In this document: one piece after another, positions 56,362 through 64,000 of the stretch | Layout of the letters: every line of letters begins with the position of its first letter | How positions within the stretch are numbered: the first letter of the stretch is position 1 | Assembly: GCF_014191355.1 (NCBI RefSeq) | Contig: NZ_JACHWM010000001.1 | Coordinates: 186,001-250,000, forward strand | Reading direction: 5' to 3' | Origin: Methylobacterium sp. R2-1 | GTDB lineage: Bacteria > Pseudomonadota > Alphaproteobacteria > Rhizobiales > Beijerinckiaceae | Length of the DNA stretch: 64,000 nucleotides | Program-made: the position numbers and the translations under genes | Notes under the pieces: model-generated | Told to the model about the DNA's origin: nothing | The model's input: only the letters and a program-made list of their open reading frames with translations | Database searches by the model: none

Positions 56362-56585
56362 GCCCCTTCCGCACGACTTGGACGCCGCCGGCCGTCCTGA
56401 TGCGCACGGGCGAATGCCTCGTGCCGACCGAGCTTTCCTGGCGCCGCGCCGATCGGCTCGTGAAGGCCGGCTTCGCGACCATCAACCCGCATCACCAGCG
56501 CTGGCTCGGCAAGCTGACGCTCACCCCGGCCGGCCGCGCACGTGCCGGGCTGCCCGCCACCACCCTCCAAGCCGCGGAATCCTGA
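56358..56585 (+). CDS. Small hypothetical phage protein
   Basis: TTG 56358 overlaps the previous stop by four bases. 75 residues: TTWTPPAVLMRTGECLVPTE, RRADRLVKAGFATINPHHQR, LGKLTLTPAGRARAG. Looks like a small wHTH pattern (ADRLVKAGF then a wing). No family recognised. Confidence 0.45.
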   Translation: MSPFRTTWTPPAVLMRTGECLVPTELSWRRADRLVKAGFATINPHHQRWLGKLTLTPAGRARAGLPATTLQAAES

Positions 56586-56586
56586 G

Positions 56587-57348
56587 ATGAACGACACGAC
56601 ATATGCCGCGCGCGAGGCGGGGCAGAGCGATCAGCTGACCCTGCGCGCTGTCGTCGAGGTGCGTCGCGAACGCACCGACACGCGCCTGTCTTTCGGCGAG
56701 GGCGTGAAGCACGAGGACGGCACCGAGGCGGTCAAGCAGGCCATCGCGGCCTTGCAGGCCGAGTTCGACGGCAGGCACGGTTGCCCCGCAGCGCGTGGAC
56801 AGAGCGCCGGGCAGTGTCCGGAAGATCTCCACGGGCGCGCATGGGTCGCCGCAGAGTACCGCGTCGCCGGCAGTCCGCACGAGTGGACCGATGAAGATAG
56901 CCTTGCCATGGCGCGGTTCATCCTCGCTGGCCCGCGCCCCGGCGCTTCCGACAGTACCTGCACGGGGAAGGTGGAGACGGGGGAGCTTCGGAGCCTCATC
57001 AGCGAAGCCGCCGATGCTGTATTCGCCATCGGCCGGGCCACACCGTCCGAGCAGCAGGTTGACCGCGCATACACCGCAGCAGAACGGCTCTTGGACTATC
57101 GCGACAGGAACCTGTCCGAAGCAGCCCTCGCCGCTCGCTCGGCAGACCCGGAGGCGCAAGGGGCGTGGGTCCAGACCACGGAACGGTTCGTCATCGCCGT
57201 GAGGGAGTTCCTAGCCGATTGGCGCAAGGGCGACTTCCTCCTGCCGACACTCGCGGCGTTGGACGCGGAGTCTATCGAAGCGGCGCTTGAGGACTGGGCG
57301 GGTCGTCTGCCCGCTCCCCCGTCCTCCGGTCAGGAGGAGACGCTTTGA
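56587..57348 (+). CDS. Hypothetical phage protein
   Basis: ATG 56587, 253 residues. Two helical regions flanking a Cys/Gly-rich insert: AVKQAIAALQAEFDGRHGCP, then ELRSLISEAADAVFAIGRAT, FLLPTLAALDAESIEAALED WAG. Acidic overall. It is the longest unassigned gene in this operon. No family recognised. Confidence 0.5.
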   Translation: MNDTTYAAREAGQSDQLTLRAVVEVRRERTDTRLSFGEGVKHEDGTEAVKQAIAALQAEFDGRHGCPAARGQSAGQCPEDLHGRAWVAAEYRVAGSPHEWTDEDSLAMARFILAGPRPGASDSTCTGKVETGELRSLISEAADAVFAIGRATPSEQQVDRAYTAAERLLDYRDRNLSEAALAARSADPEAQGAWVQTTERFVIAVREFLADWRKGDFLLPTLAALDAESIEAALEDWAGRLPAPPSSGQEETL

Positions 57349-57620
57349 GCGCCGAGCACGATCCCGTCCCCCTGCGCGAGCGCATCCGCGACCGCCGCAC
57401 GGGTCGCGACCACGAGGTGCTCGCGCGAGAGGCCGAACTCGCCTCGGCCGCCGTCCTGCGCCAGGGCGAGAAAGTCGTCGTCGTCCGCGAGATGCTGAAC
57501 GCCCGCGTGCGCGTGTTCGTCGTCGACGAGATCGCCGCGCGCTTCGTCCCGGTGGACCCGGACGAGCCCGTGCAGACGGCGCGGTTGCGGGCGGTGCCGA
57601 AGCCGGAGGATGATCTGTGA
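57345..57620 (+). CDS. Small hypothetical phage protein
   Basis: TTG 57345 overlaps the previous stop. 91 residues: VPLRERIRDRRTGRDHEVLA REAELAS, then beta strands EKVVVVREMLNARVRVFVVD EIAARFVPV. Possibly a small nucleic-acid-binding fold. No family recognised. Confidence 0.45.
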   Translation: MSAEHDPVPLRERIRDRRTGRDHEVLAREAELASAAVLRQGEKVVVVREMLNARVRVFVVDEIAARFVPVDPDEPVQTARLRAVPKPEDDL

Positions 57621-58240
57621 CCCAGGCCTACCCGCTCCAGTGGCCGCAGGGCCGGCAGCGCAAGGCGCCAAGCGCGCGGAAGGATGCCAGCTTCGGCAAG
57701 GTCGTTGGCACCGGCCACGAGCGCCGGCTGAAAAGCCTAAGCCTCGCCGATGCGCGCGGGCGGCTGCAGGACGAAGTTGATCGTCTCTGCGGCAAGTCTG
57801 CGGTCCTCAGCACCAATGTTGCCCTTCGCCTCGACGGGTTGCCGCGGTCAGGTCAGGGAGAGCCGGACGATCCTGGCGTTGCCCTCTACTTCGATCTCGG
57901 CGGCAAGCCCCACGTTCTCGCGTGCGACACCTATACCCGCGTCGCCGACAACATCGCGGCCCTGGCGGCTCACATCGAGGCCACGCGGAAGATCGAGCGG
58001 CTGGGCGTCGCCACGGCCGCCGAGATGTTCGCGGGCTTCCAAGCGCTCCCGGCGCCGGGCTCCACGCCGTGGTGGTCGGTGCTGCAGGTCGAGGCGAGCG
58101 CGACGCCCGAGCAGATCGAGGCCGCGTTCAAGCGCCTCGCGCGCGAGCGCCACCCCGACAGGCCGGGCGGCTCGCACGACATGATGGCGGACCTTAACCG
58201 GGCCCGCGAGCAGGGGCTGAAGGAGCGCTCGCATGGTTGA
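57617..58240 (+). CDS. J-domain (DnaJ-like) protein
   Basis: GTG 57617, 207 residues. A C-terminal J domain at about residues 152-205: WWSVLQVEASATPEQIEAAF KRLARERHPDRPGG, with the invariant HPD at 179-181 and helices around it. The N-terminal 130 residues contain LQDEVDRLCGKSAVLSTNVAL and are unassigned. J proteins recruit DnaK/Hsp70; phages use them for replication-complex disassembly or head assembly. Confidence 0.8.
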   Translation: MTQAYPLQWPQGRQRKAPSARKDASFGKVVGTGHERRLKSLSLADARGRLQDEVDRLCGKSAVLSTNVALRLDGLPRSGQGEPDDPGVALYFDLGGKPHVLACDTYTRVADNIAALAAHIEATRKIERLGVATAAEMFAGFQALPAPGSTPWWSVLQVEASATPEQIEAAFKRLARERHPDRPGGSHDMMADLNRAREQGLKERSHG

Positions 58241-58742
58241 TCCGATGAACCTCGCCGCAGAAGCGCTCGCCCGCCGCCTCCACGCCGGACAGGTCGATAA
58301 GGGCGGCGCGCCCTACACCGGACATCTCGGGCGCGTCGCAGCTCGCGCCCGCGCGCACGCCGAGGCGATGGGACTGCCGCGCCAGCACGCCGAATGGTGC
58401 CAGCAGGTCGGCTGGCTGCACGACACGATCGAGGACGTTGGAGCGACGGCCGACGACCTTCTCGATACCGGGTTCGACCCCGCCGTCGTGCAGGCTGTCG
58501 AGTTGCTCACCCGGCCCGAAGGGAAGCCCTACCTCGAATGCGTCGCGGCCATCATCGCCAGCGGCGACCGGCTCGCGATGATCGTGAAGCTCAGCGACAA
58601 CGAGGACAACCTCGACCCAGCGCGGGCCCTGCCGACGGCCTCGCCCGCGCTCAACGAGCGATACCAGCGATCAGCGGAAATGCTGCGCGCTGCGCTCGCT
58701 CTGCCTCCATCCACCACCACCGCACGAGGCCGAGATGCGTAG
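58233..58742 (+). CDS. HD-domain protein, SpoT/Mesh1-like (p)ppGpp hydrolase
   Basis: ATG 58233 overlaps the J-domain gene by 8 bases; 169 residues. RelA/SpoT-type hydrolase motifs: PYTGHLGRVAARARAHAEAM (His31), WLHDTIEDVG (His63-Asp64), AVELLTRPEG and LAMIVKLSDNEDNLDPARAL (Asp122). No synthetase domain, so it is hydrolase-only, like Mesh1-type enzymes that degrade the alarmone (p)ppGpp. It may dampen a starvation response during infection. Confidence 0.8.
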   Translation: MVDPMNLAAEALARRLHAGQVDKGGAPYTGHLGRVAARARAHAEAMGLPRQHAEWCQQVGWLHDTIEDVGATADDLLDTGFDPAVVQAVELLTRPEGKPYLECVAAIIASGDRLAMIVKLSDNEDNLDPARALPTASPALNERYQRSAEMLRAALALPPSTTTARGRDA

Positions 58743-58797
58743 CGCCAGCACCGACCGCCGCGTGCGCGAACCCTCTTCATCCAGCAGGAGCAATGCA

Positions 58798-59004
58798 ATG
58801 CCGCAGACCGATCCGTCGCGGTTCGTGGTCCCGTTCCAAGACGCAGCCCGCGAGGTAGGACTAAGCGCGGCGACGCTTCGCCGGATGTGCAACGACGGGA
58901 AGGGGCCGACCCTCCTCCGTCTCAGCGAGCGCAGGCTCGGGGTCCGTCGCGGCGACCTCGACGCGTGGCTTAAGTCCCGTGAGATAGGCGGCAAGCAGGT
59001 CTAA
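58798..59004 (+). CDS. Excisionase-like MerR/AlpA-type protein
   Basis: ATG 58798 (MPQTDPSRFVVPFQDAAREV), 68 residues with a wHTH: EVGLSAATLRRMCNDGKGPT then RRLGVRRGDLDAWLKSREIG. Small DNA-binding proteins beside an integrase usually control excision. It overlaps the 3' part of the opposing integrase by 144 bases. Confidence 0.65.
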   Translation: MPQTDPSRFVVPFQDAAREVGLSAATLRRMCNDGKGPTLLRLSERRLGVRRGDLDAWLKSREIGGKQV

Positions 59005-60120
59005 CGCTTCTCGCTTCTCGGTCGCGTAGAGCGCCCGGTTATAGATGCCGGCCACACCCGCCTTGTGGCCGGAGATGTGGTTCAGCACCGCCTCGACGAC
59101 GTGCGGCAACACCTTGAGGCGGTCGGCCATGACGGTGGCAGCCGTGCGGCGCAAGTCGTGGAGCCGCCAGCCCGTCACGCCGGACCGTTTGTCGAGCGAC
59201 GCCTTCGCCCGCGAGAACCCCTGGAATCCGCCCTCGCCCTGGCCGAACACGAGCGTCCGCCCTTCGATCCGCTCGATAGACGAAAGCACCTGCAGGGCCG
59301 GCTTCGACAGCGGCACGTCATGGCCCTGCCCATTCTTTACCCGAGGGTCCGGCAGCGACCACACCGCGCCGGCAAGATCCAATTCCGACCAGGCCATGTC
59401 GGCGACTTCGTCGCGGCGCTGGCCGGTCAGCAGCAGCAGCCGGACGATCCGGCCGAAATCGTCGTCCCGGCAGGCCTTCAGCACCCGCGCAATCTCATCC
59501 TCGGTGAGCACCCGCGCGCGCCGAACCTCAGGTGCCGGCTTCGGCACGCCTATGACCGGGTTGACCTCGGTCGCCCCTGTCCCGACGAGCCACGCGAAAT
59601 GCGCCGACAGGGCCGCGCGGGCACCGTTGGCCGCATGCGGTCCGGTCTCGCGGCGGATCCTGGCGAGATGCTCGGTGATCTCTTGCCGCCCAACCGTGTG
59701 CAGCGGGAGCTTGTGCAGCGGCTTCCAGACGGTGCGCAGGTATCGTCGCGCCTCCGAGAGGTAGGCCGGGCGGAGATGCGGCGCGACCGCATCGAGGTAG
59801 GGCTCGACGACGGCGCCGAAGGTGACCGCGGCCCGCGCCTTCGCCTTGACCTTCTCGGCGTGCGGATCCTCGCCGAGCTTGGCCCGTGCCAGCCGCTCTC
59901 CGGCCGCGCGTCGGGCGTCGGTCGCCGACAAGAGCCCGACCTTACCCAACGATTCCCGCTTCGATTGGCCGAGCGCGTTCCGGTACTGGACGACCCACAT
60001 CCGCGAGCCGCCCTTGCTCACGCTCACCCCGAAGCCGGGCAGGTCATCATCGAACACGACGATCCTGTCGCGCCCGGCCGGGATCTGAAGGGCGGCGGCG
60101 GTCTGGTTCGTGAGGCGCAT
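58861..60120 (-). CDS. int: Tyrosine integrase (phage int)
   Basis: ATG 60120 (MRLTNQTAAALQIPAGRDRI), 419 residues. N-terminal DUF4102-type arm-binding part (FDDDLPGFGVSVSKGGSRMW VVQYR), core-binding helices, and a catalytic domain with TGQRRDEV (Arg), the Lys region RVKNGQGHDVPLSK, LHDLRRTAAT (His-x-x-Arg), LNHISGH and IYNRALY (Tyr). Located 156 bases from attR, as expected. The C-terminus overlaps xis. It uses the tRNA-Thr 3' half as core site. Confidence 0.93.
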   Translation of the reverse strand: MRLTNQTAAALQIPAGRDRIVVFDDDLPGFGVSVSKGGSRMWVVQYRNALGQSKRESLGKVGLLSATDARRAAGERLARAKLGEDPHAEKVKAKARAAVTFGAVVEPYLDAVAPHLRPAYLSEARRYLRTVWKPLHKLPLHTVGRQEITEHLARIRRETGPHAANGARAALSAHFAWLVGTGATEVNPVIGVPKPAPEVRRARVLTEDEIARVLKACRDDDFGRIVRLLLLTGQRRDEVADMAWSELDLAGAVWSLPDPRVKNGQGHDVPLSKPALQVLSSIERIEGRTLVFGQGEGGFQGFSRAKASLDKRSGVTGWRLHDLRRTAATVMADRLKVLPHVVEAVLNHISGHKAGVAGIYNRALYATEKREALDLLAAYLTGLKPRVEVAATDPEPALAETEEGRPLPVVAHPAKRRRA

Positions 60121-60276
60121 CGCCGTCCCGGTAAGCACATGGTAAGCGAACGGACGGTGACCCACGAGAGTCCCGCCCGCATGATAAGAGGGTACATGTG
60201 CGCAAGCCCCTCACAGCCCTGCGCTTCTGCGGTCCGGTAAGCAGTCCTGTCAACTGATGTGCTGTATAACCCCTGT

Positions 60277-60323
60277 TTCGTAATGAGGGGGTCGGGGGTT
60301 CGAATCCCTCTTGCGGCACCACT
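60277..60323 (+). repeat. attR core: second copy of the tRNA-Thr 3' half
   Basis: 47 bases identical to 3416-3462, but without the tRNA 5' half, so the gene is not functional here. Preceded by the integrase. Marks the right prophage boundary. Confidence 0.93.
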
Positions 60324-60824
60324 CCCATACACCGTCCTTCGCCGCTGAGCTCCAAGCTCTTGTTCCGTGCAAGCGTGACGGCATCTCGCTCCGTGAGCGA
60401 ACGCAGCATCACTCCGCGGCTCCGGATAGTCTGCCGTACCGCGGGATGCAGATCCGCACTCTATCGCTCAGCGTGTGTTCCTTCGTGTCGCCGATATGGG
60501 CGGCCTCTTCCAGGCAGCGCATGAAGTGGCCGCTGTCGAGACCACGAGAGCGTGCTCATCGACTTGCCGAGGCGGTGGGTGAAGTCGGTCTTCTCACCCG
60601 CTCCCGCGCGGGGCCATAAAGATGCCCTGTCACCCATCTTCAGCCGGCCTGATCCAGCGGGCCCAAGGCGAAGCGTCCTCCGACGGTGCGCCTGTGGTAA
60701 AACTTAAGGCTCCGCATAGACTTATTCGCAATGGGCGCAGGCGATCGCCGGCTTCGGCGAAGGCCGCCGCGCCGCGGCCGGATATTCCGGGCGGTGAGCC
60801 GACCTCCGCTTGGCAGCGCCGATC
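60324..60824. other. 501-bp host region; one doubtful small frame
   Basis: A minus-strand frame at 60409-60522 reads MRCLEEAAHIGDTKEHTLSD and on to RICIPRYGRLSGAAE, 37 residues that look protein-like, with credible upstream codons (DSGHF) but no start or ribosome site. It may be the remnant of a gene cut by the prophage or an older event. Nothing else in the stretch is supported. Confidence 0.35.
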
Positions 60825-61112
60825 CTAGCGGGAGCTGCCGCCGTTTCCGCCGCCCGCGCTGCCCTGCGGGATGGCGCGCTCCGGCTGACCAGCATTGCCG
60901 CCCGCCGCGGAGTTGGTGGTGATGGTATCGGCACCCGTGGCGCCAGGGGCGATGATGTAGTCGACGGTGTTGCCGGTCGTGTTGGTCTGGCGCTGGATGA
61001 TCGTGCCCGGCGGGAACGGGCCACCCGGTAAACCCGGAGGCTGGACCTGGGCCATGGCCGCGCCCGAACCGAGACAGCTCAGGGCGGCGAGGGTGAGGGA
61101 GATGCGGCGCAT
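60825..61112 (-). CDS. Small exported hypothetical protein
   Basis: ATG 61112 (MRRISLTLAALSCLGSGAAMA) is a clear signal peptide with an AxA cleavage site. The mature part is short, Gly/Pro-rich and low complexity (PPGLPGGPFPPGTIIQRQTN; AAGGNAGQPERAIPQG). Probably periplasmic or surface. Function unknown. Confidence 0.6.
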   Translation of the reverse strand: MRRISLTLAALSCLGSGAAMAQVQPPGLPGGPFPPGTIIQRQTNTTGNTVDYIIAPGATGADTITTNSAAGGNAGQPERAIPQGSAGGGNGGSSR

Positions 61113-61281
61113 GAAGACACTCCTGAACGAAGGACCCCTCGGAAACGCCTGCAAGGCGTTCGAGGGGCCGCTCTCCGCAACCAATTCCTTCGGCGGCTGC
61201 GCGGTTTCCTGGCGACCCTGCGGCGTGGTGACGGCTCGCGCCGCCGATCTTGCCGCGCGGCCGCTTGGACGATGGGTGCGC

Positions 61282-63525
61282 CTACCATGCGACGGTATAG
61301 GCGACCTCCAGCGAGCGTGGGCGGCCGAGCAGCCAAGCGGTGCCGACGCCGTTCACGGCGCTGCCATCGGCGGCGTAGATCTTGTCGAACAGGTTGAACA
61401 CCCGCAGCGACAGGCGGGAGCCGGCCGTGACCTGATGGTCGAGGCCGAGATTGACCAGCGTGTAGCCCGGGCGCCGGACTGTGTTGCCGAAATCGGAAAA
61501 AACCTCGCCGACGTGCTGGAGGCCAATGCGCCCCTCCCAGTCGCGGGCGAAGGCCCAATTGACCCAGAGATTGGCCACCTGCTCCGGCACGTTGATCGGC
61601 TGATTGCCGGCATAGGAGACGGCGACCCCGCCGACGTTCTGGGTGAAATCGTCGTACTGGGCGTGAAGCAGCGCCAGGTTGGCATCGATCCGCCAGCCGG
61701 GGGCAGGCAGCCAAGAGAGCGCGGCCTCCGCGCCGAGAGAGGATTGCTGGCCGACCTGAGTCGAGACCGTAGGCTGACCCGGCACCGCCGAGATCAGGTT
61801 GTCCTTGACGATGCGGTAGCCGGCCAGCGTCCACTCGACGGCGCCGCCGAAGGCTAGACCCTTGGCGCCGACCTCGACCTGACGGCCGGTCGAGAGTTCG
61901 AACCCGGCCAGCGATTGCGAGAGGGTAATCAGGCTGTTCACCGGATCGGTCGCGGTGGCGTATTGCGCGTAGAGCGACGTGTCCGGCGTCGGCTCGAAGA
62001 GCAGGGCGAAGCGGTACCCAAGGGCGCGGAACGAGCGCTCGAAGGTGGCGCCGCTGCGCAGATCCTCCCGATGGAGCCGCGGTGCGTCGAAACGCACGCC
62101 CGTGAGGAATGACAGGCGGTCGATCAGGAACAACCGATCCTCGGCGAAGACCGAGGCTTGGTTCGTGCGCGTTGCATAGGCCGGGCTCGCCCGGCCGCCA
62201 GGCGGGAAGAAGCCGGGATCGTAGTCGTACAGGGGTACGCTCGTGGGCGTCTCGGAAAAGGTGAAGTTGTTGGTGTGGCGGAAGCTGACGTGGTTTACGT
62301 CGAAGCCGGCAGAGAACGTGTTGGAGAAGCCGAACAGCGAATGGCGGAAGGTTGCGTCGAGCCGATTCCCGATCTGTTCTTGGCTGTGATAGATTTCGAG
62401 ATAGTCGGAGCGGTCGACCAATCCGGTTGCGGGATTGAAGCGGTACTGTTCGACGTCGCGCCAGTGCCGGCGGCTCTGGAGACGGTAGGCGGTGTTCCGC
62501 ACCGTCACGTCGGCCGACGGGGTCCACTCGGTCCGAAACTGGGTCCAATTGTCGGTCCAGGCGATCTTCGAATCGCGGACGTTGTAGTTGTTGAAGCGAA
62601 TGGAATCGGGGACGCGCCCGTTCACCAGCGGCGTCCCCCAATAGCGGGTCGGCTCCTGGTAGCCGAGATCGTGGCTGAGCGTGAAGGCGAGATCCGGATT
62701 TGCTTGGAGCGTCAGCGCGCCCGAGACGGCAAGGTTGCGGAAGTCACCCTCCGGCGTGATCCAGCCGTCGGCGCGGTTGCCGCTGACATTGAGGCGATAG
62801 GCCAGCGATTCGCCGATCGGCCCGGTCGAATCGACCGCGGCGCGGACGATGCCGTCCTCCCCGAGGCCGAAGCGGGCGACGTTGAGCGGCGTGAACATCG
62901 GCTTCTTCGACACGACGTTGACAATGCCGCCGATGGCGCCGTCGCCGTAGAGGACGGAGGCCGGCCCGCGCAGCACCTCGATCCGTTCCACGTTCCATGT
63001 ATCGAACGGGAAGGTAACGGTGTTGGCACCGACATAGAGCCGTGTGCCGTCGAACAGGGTCTGGATCGAATTTTGCCCGGCAAAGCCGCGGGCGGTGAAG
63101 AAGCCGAGTCCCGAGCCCGGCGAGCCGAAGGCGGTGATGCCGGTGCCGTTCTGAGAGACCGCCTCGAGGACGCTGTTCTGCCCGCGCAGACGAATGGTCT
63201 CGCCTGAGATGATGTCGAGGCTTGCAGGCGTTTCGAGCGGCGTGAGCCCGAGACGGCTCGCTGAGCGCGACGGCGTACGCAGGTTGAGCCCGACCGGCGA
63301 GGACTGTGTCAGGCCTGGAATCCGCAAGGCGGCAGCGGCTTCTGCGCCGACAGCATCGGCGGGCGCGTTGGGGGGCAGACCGATTCCGGCACCCCCCTGC
63401 ACGGCGATTTCATCGAGATGTGTGAGCGGTTCCTGAGCCCGAACCGGGCTGGACATCGTGAGGGGGAGGGCGGCCGCAACGGACAAGAGAGACCGGCCGC
63501 GGGCGCGACGGTGGGACGACGACAT
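61282..63525 (-). CDS. TonB-dependent receptor, probable vitamin B12 transporter
   Basis: ATG 63525 (MSSSHRRARGRSLLSVAAAL), 747 residues with signal peptide. Plug domain: LDIISGETIRLRGQNSVLEA, GFFTARGFAGQNSIQTLFDG and VERIEVLRGPASVLYGDGAI GGIVNVVSKKP, the standard TonB receptor blocks, then a 22-strand-type barrel with a final strand RPRSLEVAYTVAW ending in Trp. The leader contains a cobalamin riboswitch, so it is more likely a BtuB-type than a siderophore receptor, though the sequence resembles siderophore receptors. Confidence 0.85.
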   Translation of the reverse strand: MSSSHRRARGRSLLSVAAALPLTMSSPVRAQEPLTHLDEIAVQGGAGIGLPPNAPADAVGAEAAAALRIPGLTQSSPVGLNLRTPSRSASRLGLTPLETPASLDIISGETIRLRGQNSVLEAVSQNGTGITAFGSPGSGLGFFTARGFAGQNSIQTLFDGTRLYVGANTVTFPFDTWNVERIEVLRGPASVLYGDGAIGGIVNVVSKKPMFTPLNVARFGLGEDGIVRAAVDSTGPIGESLAYRLNVSGNRADGWITPEGDFRNLAVSGALTLQANPDLAFTLSHDLGYQEPTRYWGTPLVNGRVPDSIRFNNYNVRDSKIAWTDNWTQFRTEWTPSADVTVRNTAYRLQSRRHWRDVEQYRFNPATGLVDRSDYLEIYHSQEQIGNRLDATFRHSLFGFSNTFSAGFDVNHVSFRHTNNFTFSETPTSVPLYDYDPGFFPPGGRASPAYATRTNQASVFAEDRLFLIDRLSFLTGVRFDAPRLHREDLRSGATFERSFRALGYRFALLFEPTPDTSLYAQYATATDPVNSLITLSQSLAGFELSTGRQVEVGAKGLAFGGAVEWTLAGYRIVKDNLISAVPGQPTVSTQVGQQSSLGAEAALSWLPAPGWRIDANLALLHAQYDDFTQNVGGVAVSYAGNQPINVPEQVANLWVNWAFARDWEGRIGLQHVGEVFSDFGNTVRRPGYTLVNLGLDHQVTAGSRLSLRVFNLFDKIYAADGSAVNGVGTAWLLGRPRSLEVAYTVAW

Positions 63526-63659
63526 GACGGAGACGAGGCCTCGGCACAGACGGTGGCACGTCACCGCGATCGAGGCCGGTCCGCGTCGGCCATAGGCCTT
63601 CAGCGTCTCGACACCTGCTGGGACACCCCGCCCGGCATGGCTCGCGTGTGACCACGAAT

Positions 63660-63833
63660 GACGGCAGGTCTCCTGGCTTGCGGGTCGTCGTCCTCCATCG
63701 TCTTCCCAGGCGAGGCATGCCCAGTGACGTGGTGATGGAGGTCTCTCCGCTCACAGTTGCGGGGACAGCCGCGGAATCGGGCTCGGAAGAACCCTTCACC
63801 GCATTCCCTTTTGATCCCTTGCGGGAACCGTCA
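63660..63833 (-). promoter_or_regulatory. Cobalamin (AdoCbl) riboswitch
   Basis: Read on the minus strand: GACGGTTCCCGCAAGGGATC, GGGAATGCGGTGAAG, the B12 box GGCTGTCCCCGCAACTGTGA (63751-63770) and AGCCAGGAGACCTGCCG (63662-63678). These are the conserved elements of cobalamin riboswitches, about 135 bases before the receptor start. High adenosylcobalamin should turn the receptor off. Confidence 0.92.
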
Positions 63834-63954
63834 AAGGCCAAGCTACGGCTTCGGGAGCGTTGAGGTCAATGCGTCCGGCATCGATCGCTGTGACCACGTG
63901 ACTGGGATCCACCGTCACAAACCACGCCACCCACAAATTTGGATGCGGCCGAAA

Positions 63955-63981
63955 TAAAAAAGGCCGTCCCGAAGGACGGCC
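63955..63981 (-). terminator. Rho-independent terminator from the right
   Basis: Stem GGCCGTCC / GGACGGCC with a four-base loop and six T on the minus strand. It must end transcripts of a leftward gene beyond position 64000. Confidence 0.85.
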
Positions 63982-64000
63982 CGAAGTCTAGGGAGGAAAC

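Larger units (their letters stand above)
3416..60323. mobile_element. Integrated tailed-phage prophage (P22-like head genes)
   Basis: Bounded by perfect 47-bp att repeats in tRNA-Thr; the integrase is at the right edge. Inside are, in order from left to right: cargo, lysis, tail, ejection, head, packaging, early-left/replication, immunity switch, early-right/recombination, xis and int. About 56.9 kb. Head components (portal, scaffold, coat, gp4-like and gp10-like proteins) match the P22 arrangement, suggesting a short-tailed virion. Possible defects: split TerL and two other frameshifts. Confidence 0.93.

Noticed and set aside
60024..60412. Open frames reading GIRTPDPLIT over the tRNA repeat
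   Set aside because: This is the well-known artefact of translating the 3' end of a tRNA gene in reverse, not a protein.
61079..62641. 520-codon minus-strand frame overlapping the TonB receptor
   Set aside because: The other frame has all TonB receptor motifs; this one is an Arg/Pro-rich shadow.

Overview
The window is high-GC alphaproteobacterial chromosome, probably Methylobacteriaceae (inferred from codon use, the Hint_2-type protein and the style of the hypothetical proteins; not proven). It carries a complete-looking tailed-phage prophage of about 56.9 kb. The prophage sits in a tRNA-Thr(CGU) gene: the intact tRNA (3385-3460) forms the left end, and a perfect 47-bp copy of its 3' part (3416-3462 = 60277-60323) marks the right end next to a tyrosine integrase and a small excisionase-like gene.

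Host DNA left (1-3384): start of an ABC transporter, a small exported protein, two related ~30-residue membrane proteins, tRNA-Phe(GAA), and an overlapping maf-yacG pair. Host DNA right (60324-64000): a small exported protein and a TonB-dependent receptor preceded by a cobalamin riboswitch, so the receptor is most likely a vitamin B12 (BtuB-type) transporter.

Prophage layout. Left end (3519-6613, + strand): cargo with lower GC, including a SAM methyltransferase, an XRE regulator and a membrane-anchored protein. Late block (6691-34013, - strand, read right to left): TerS-like, TerL (split by a frameshift), P22-type portal, scaffold, coat, gp4-like adaptor, gp10-like needle/stabilisation protein, ejection proteins including one with a lysozyme domain, a set of tail fibre proteins (two with signal peptides), then RlpA-like protein, GH19 endolysin and holin-like proteins. 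Inserted among these are likely moron genes: a winged-helix/GHKL-ATPase/STAS-like protein, a Hint-domain protein and a fatty-acid-hydroxylase-family membrane protein. The head genes resemble P22-like podoviruses.

Middle (34093-46060, - strand): small early genes including an Aca-like HTH gene flanked by two near-identical promoters carrying paired 15-17 bp palindromes, replication genes with an iteron/G-tract element inside the initiator gene, an adenine methyltransferase, RusA, an AAA+ ATPase, a GapR-like protein fused to an Rmf-like tail, and a Tad2 (Thoeris anti-defence) protein. The switch is a Cro-like gene divergent from a CI/LexA-like repressor (45821-46835), with a repeated operator motif TGTCACCANNTTGG there and again before the rightward early operon. 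That operon (47806-59004, + strand) holds an XRE regulator, many small overlapping genes, an acyl-carrier-like protein lacking its serine, YqaJ exonuclease with a probable ssDNA-binding partner, a PP-loop protein, a J-domain protein, a SpoT-like HD protein and the excisionase.

Three apparent frameshifts (3519 gene, 32629 gene, TerL) and a truncated cytosine methyltransferase mean the prophage may be partly decayed, unless some shifts are sequencing errors or are programmed. The most interesting unexplained modules are the HTH-ATPase-STAS protein (14333-15407), the palindrome-controlled Aca-like locus (34827-36152), and the serine-less acyl-carrier-like protein (49352-49669).
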